Of a stretch of DNA of 37,828 bases, positions 37,533-37,828 are shown in pieces; the first letter of the stretch is position 1; each line of letters starts with the position of its first letter. Below the pieces are notes generated by a model. The model made no database searches, had not been told where the DNA came from, and saw only the letters and a program-made list of their open reading frames with translations. The position numbers were made by a program, and so were the translations under genes. Origin of the DNA: Cerrena zonata (lineage: Eukaryota > Basidiomycota > Agaricomycetes > Polyporales > Cerrenaceae). The DNA lies in NCBI GenBank assembly GCA_038087015.1, contig JASBNA010000140.1, positions 1 through 37,828 on the forward strand, read 5' to 3'.

Positions 37533-37828
37533 ATGTCTATTCAACTCAATGCGTCTTTGCTAAGACTTAAACTTCTTGATGCTTTAAGAAGTGGCGATAA
37601 TTCGAAGATTGATTCTTTAATTGAAGACTTATCATCAACTAAAGCCACCACCCAGACCACTGACTTGATCCATTTGAAGGAAACCATCTTACACTATGCA
37701 GTTCAAGTTTCTCCGCTTTCAACTCTTCAACATTTGGTTCAGTCATCGGAAAAATATAATCTTGATATAAATTCTCAAGACCCCGACGGTAATACTCCAT
37801 TACATCTAGCTGCTGCCGCATCTAGATT
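37533..37828 (+). CDS. OSH1: Oxysterol-binding protein homologue Osh1/Swh1, N-terminal fragment
   Basis: Only the first 98 codons are inside the window. The start SIQLNASLLRLKLLDALRSGD, then ETILHYAVQVSPLSTLQHLV and the ankyrin repeat DINSQDPDGNTPLHLAAAASR, follow the N-terminus of S. cerevisiae Osh1/Swh1 closely as I remember it (LLKLKLLDALRQG, LHYAVQVAP, ERDSNGNTPLHIAA). Osh1 carries ankyrin repeats, a PH domain, an FFAT motif and a sterol/PI4P-binding ORD, and works at Golgi and nucleus-vacuole junctions. The ORD is beyond the right edge, so full length cannot be checked. The frame is intact so far. Confidence 0.85.
   Translation, partial: MSIQLNASLLRLKLLDALRSGDNSKIDSLIEDLSSTKATTQTTDLIHLKETILHYAVQVSPLSTLQHLVQSSEKYNLDINSQDPDGNTPLHLAAAASR

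Overview
The window reads as a stretch of nuclear chromosome from a budding yeast (Saccharomycotina), most likely of the CTG-Ser1 clade (Debaryomycetaceae/Metschnikowiaceae relatives). It is AT-rich with compact, mostly intronless genes on both strands, and its one clear intron has yeast signals (GTATGT, TACTAAC, CAG). There are no operons, no bacterial signals, no CRISPR arrays and no recognisable transposons. HIS5, MRPS17 and RUB1 contain no in-frame CTG codon at all. Two CTG codons in TOK1 fall where, as I remember it, the S. cerevisiae protein has serine. Residues translated as Leu from CTG should therefore probably be read as Ser.

Layout, left to right: a 5' piece of a SUMO-interaction-motif protein (minus strand, runs off the left edge); SEC72 (ER translocation); an unrecognised, probably disordered protein; HIS5 with two perfect Gcn4 sites; MRPS17; the K+ channel TOK1; a FUN26-type nucleoside transporter; AIM3 (actin patch); DPH2 (diphthamide); a membrane-anchored short-chain dehydrogenase with an intron; MAG2 (RING ligase) divergent from a TRE1/TRE2-like Rsp5 adaptor; MSL5 (branchpoint-binding protein); MTQ2 (eRF1 methyltransferase); RUB1 (NEDD8); CLF1 (spliceosome); a possible unannotated 100-residue gene; LCB4 (sphingoid base kinase); an ALY1/ALY2-type arrestin; HEM14 (haem synthesis); MSL1 (U2B''); and the 5' end of OSH1/SWH1 (runs off the right edge).

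The main technical observation is that at least five otherwise recognisable genes (DPH2, CLF1, FUN26, the dehydrogenase and the 2191-3626 gene), and probably the left-edge gene, are split by single-base shifts, most of them at short homopolymers. The encoded domains continue intact across the shifts, so I read these as base-calling or assembly errors rather than pseudogenes. Consequently several true CDS ends are missed by simple ORF calling: the CLF1 N-terminus (about 40 residues), the FUN26 C-terminus, three joins in DPH2, and possibly the TOK1 N-terminus.

Themes: three spliceosome components (MSL5, CLF1, MSL1), several factors acting on the translation machinery (DPH2, MTQ2, MAG2, MRPS17), and two adaptors of the Rsp5 ubiquitin ligase (TRE-like and ALY-like). 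In eukaryotic chromosomes such neighbourhood is usually accidental. I did not find a convincing undescribed system. The best candidates for something new are the hidden small gene at 26922-27223, the unrecognised protein at 2191-3626, and the GC-richer gene-free island at about 29041-29390.
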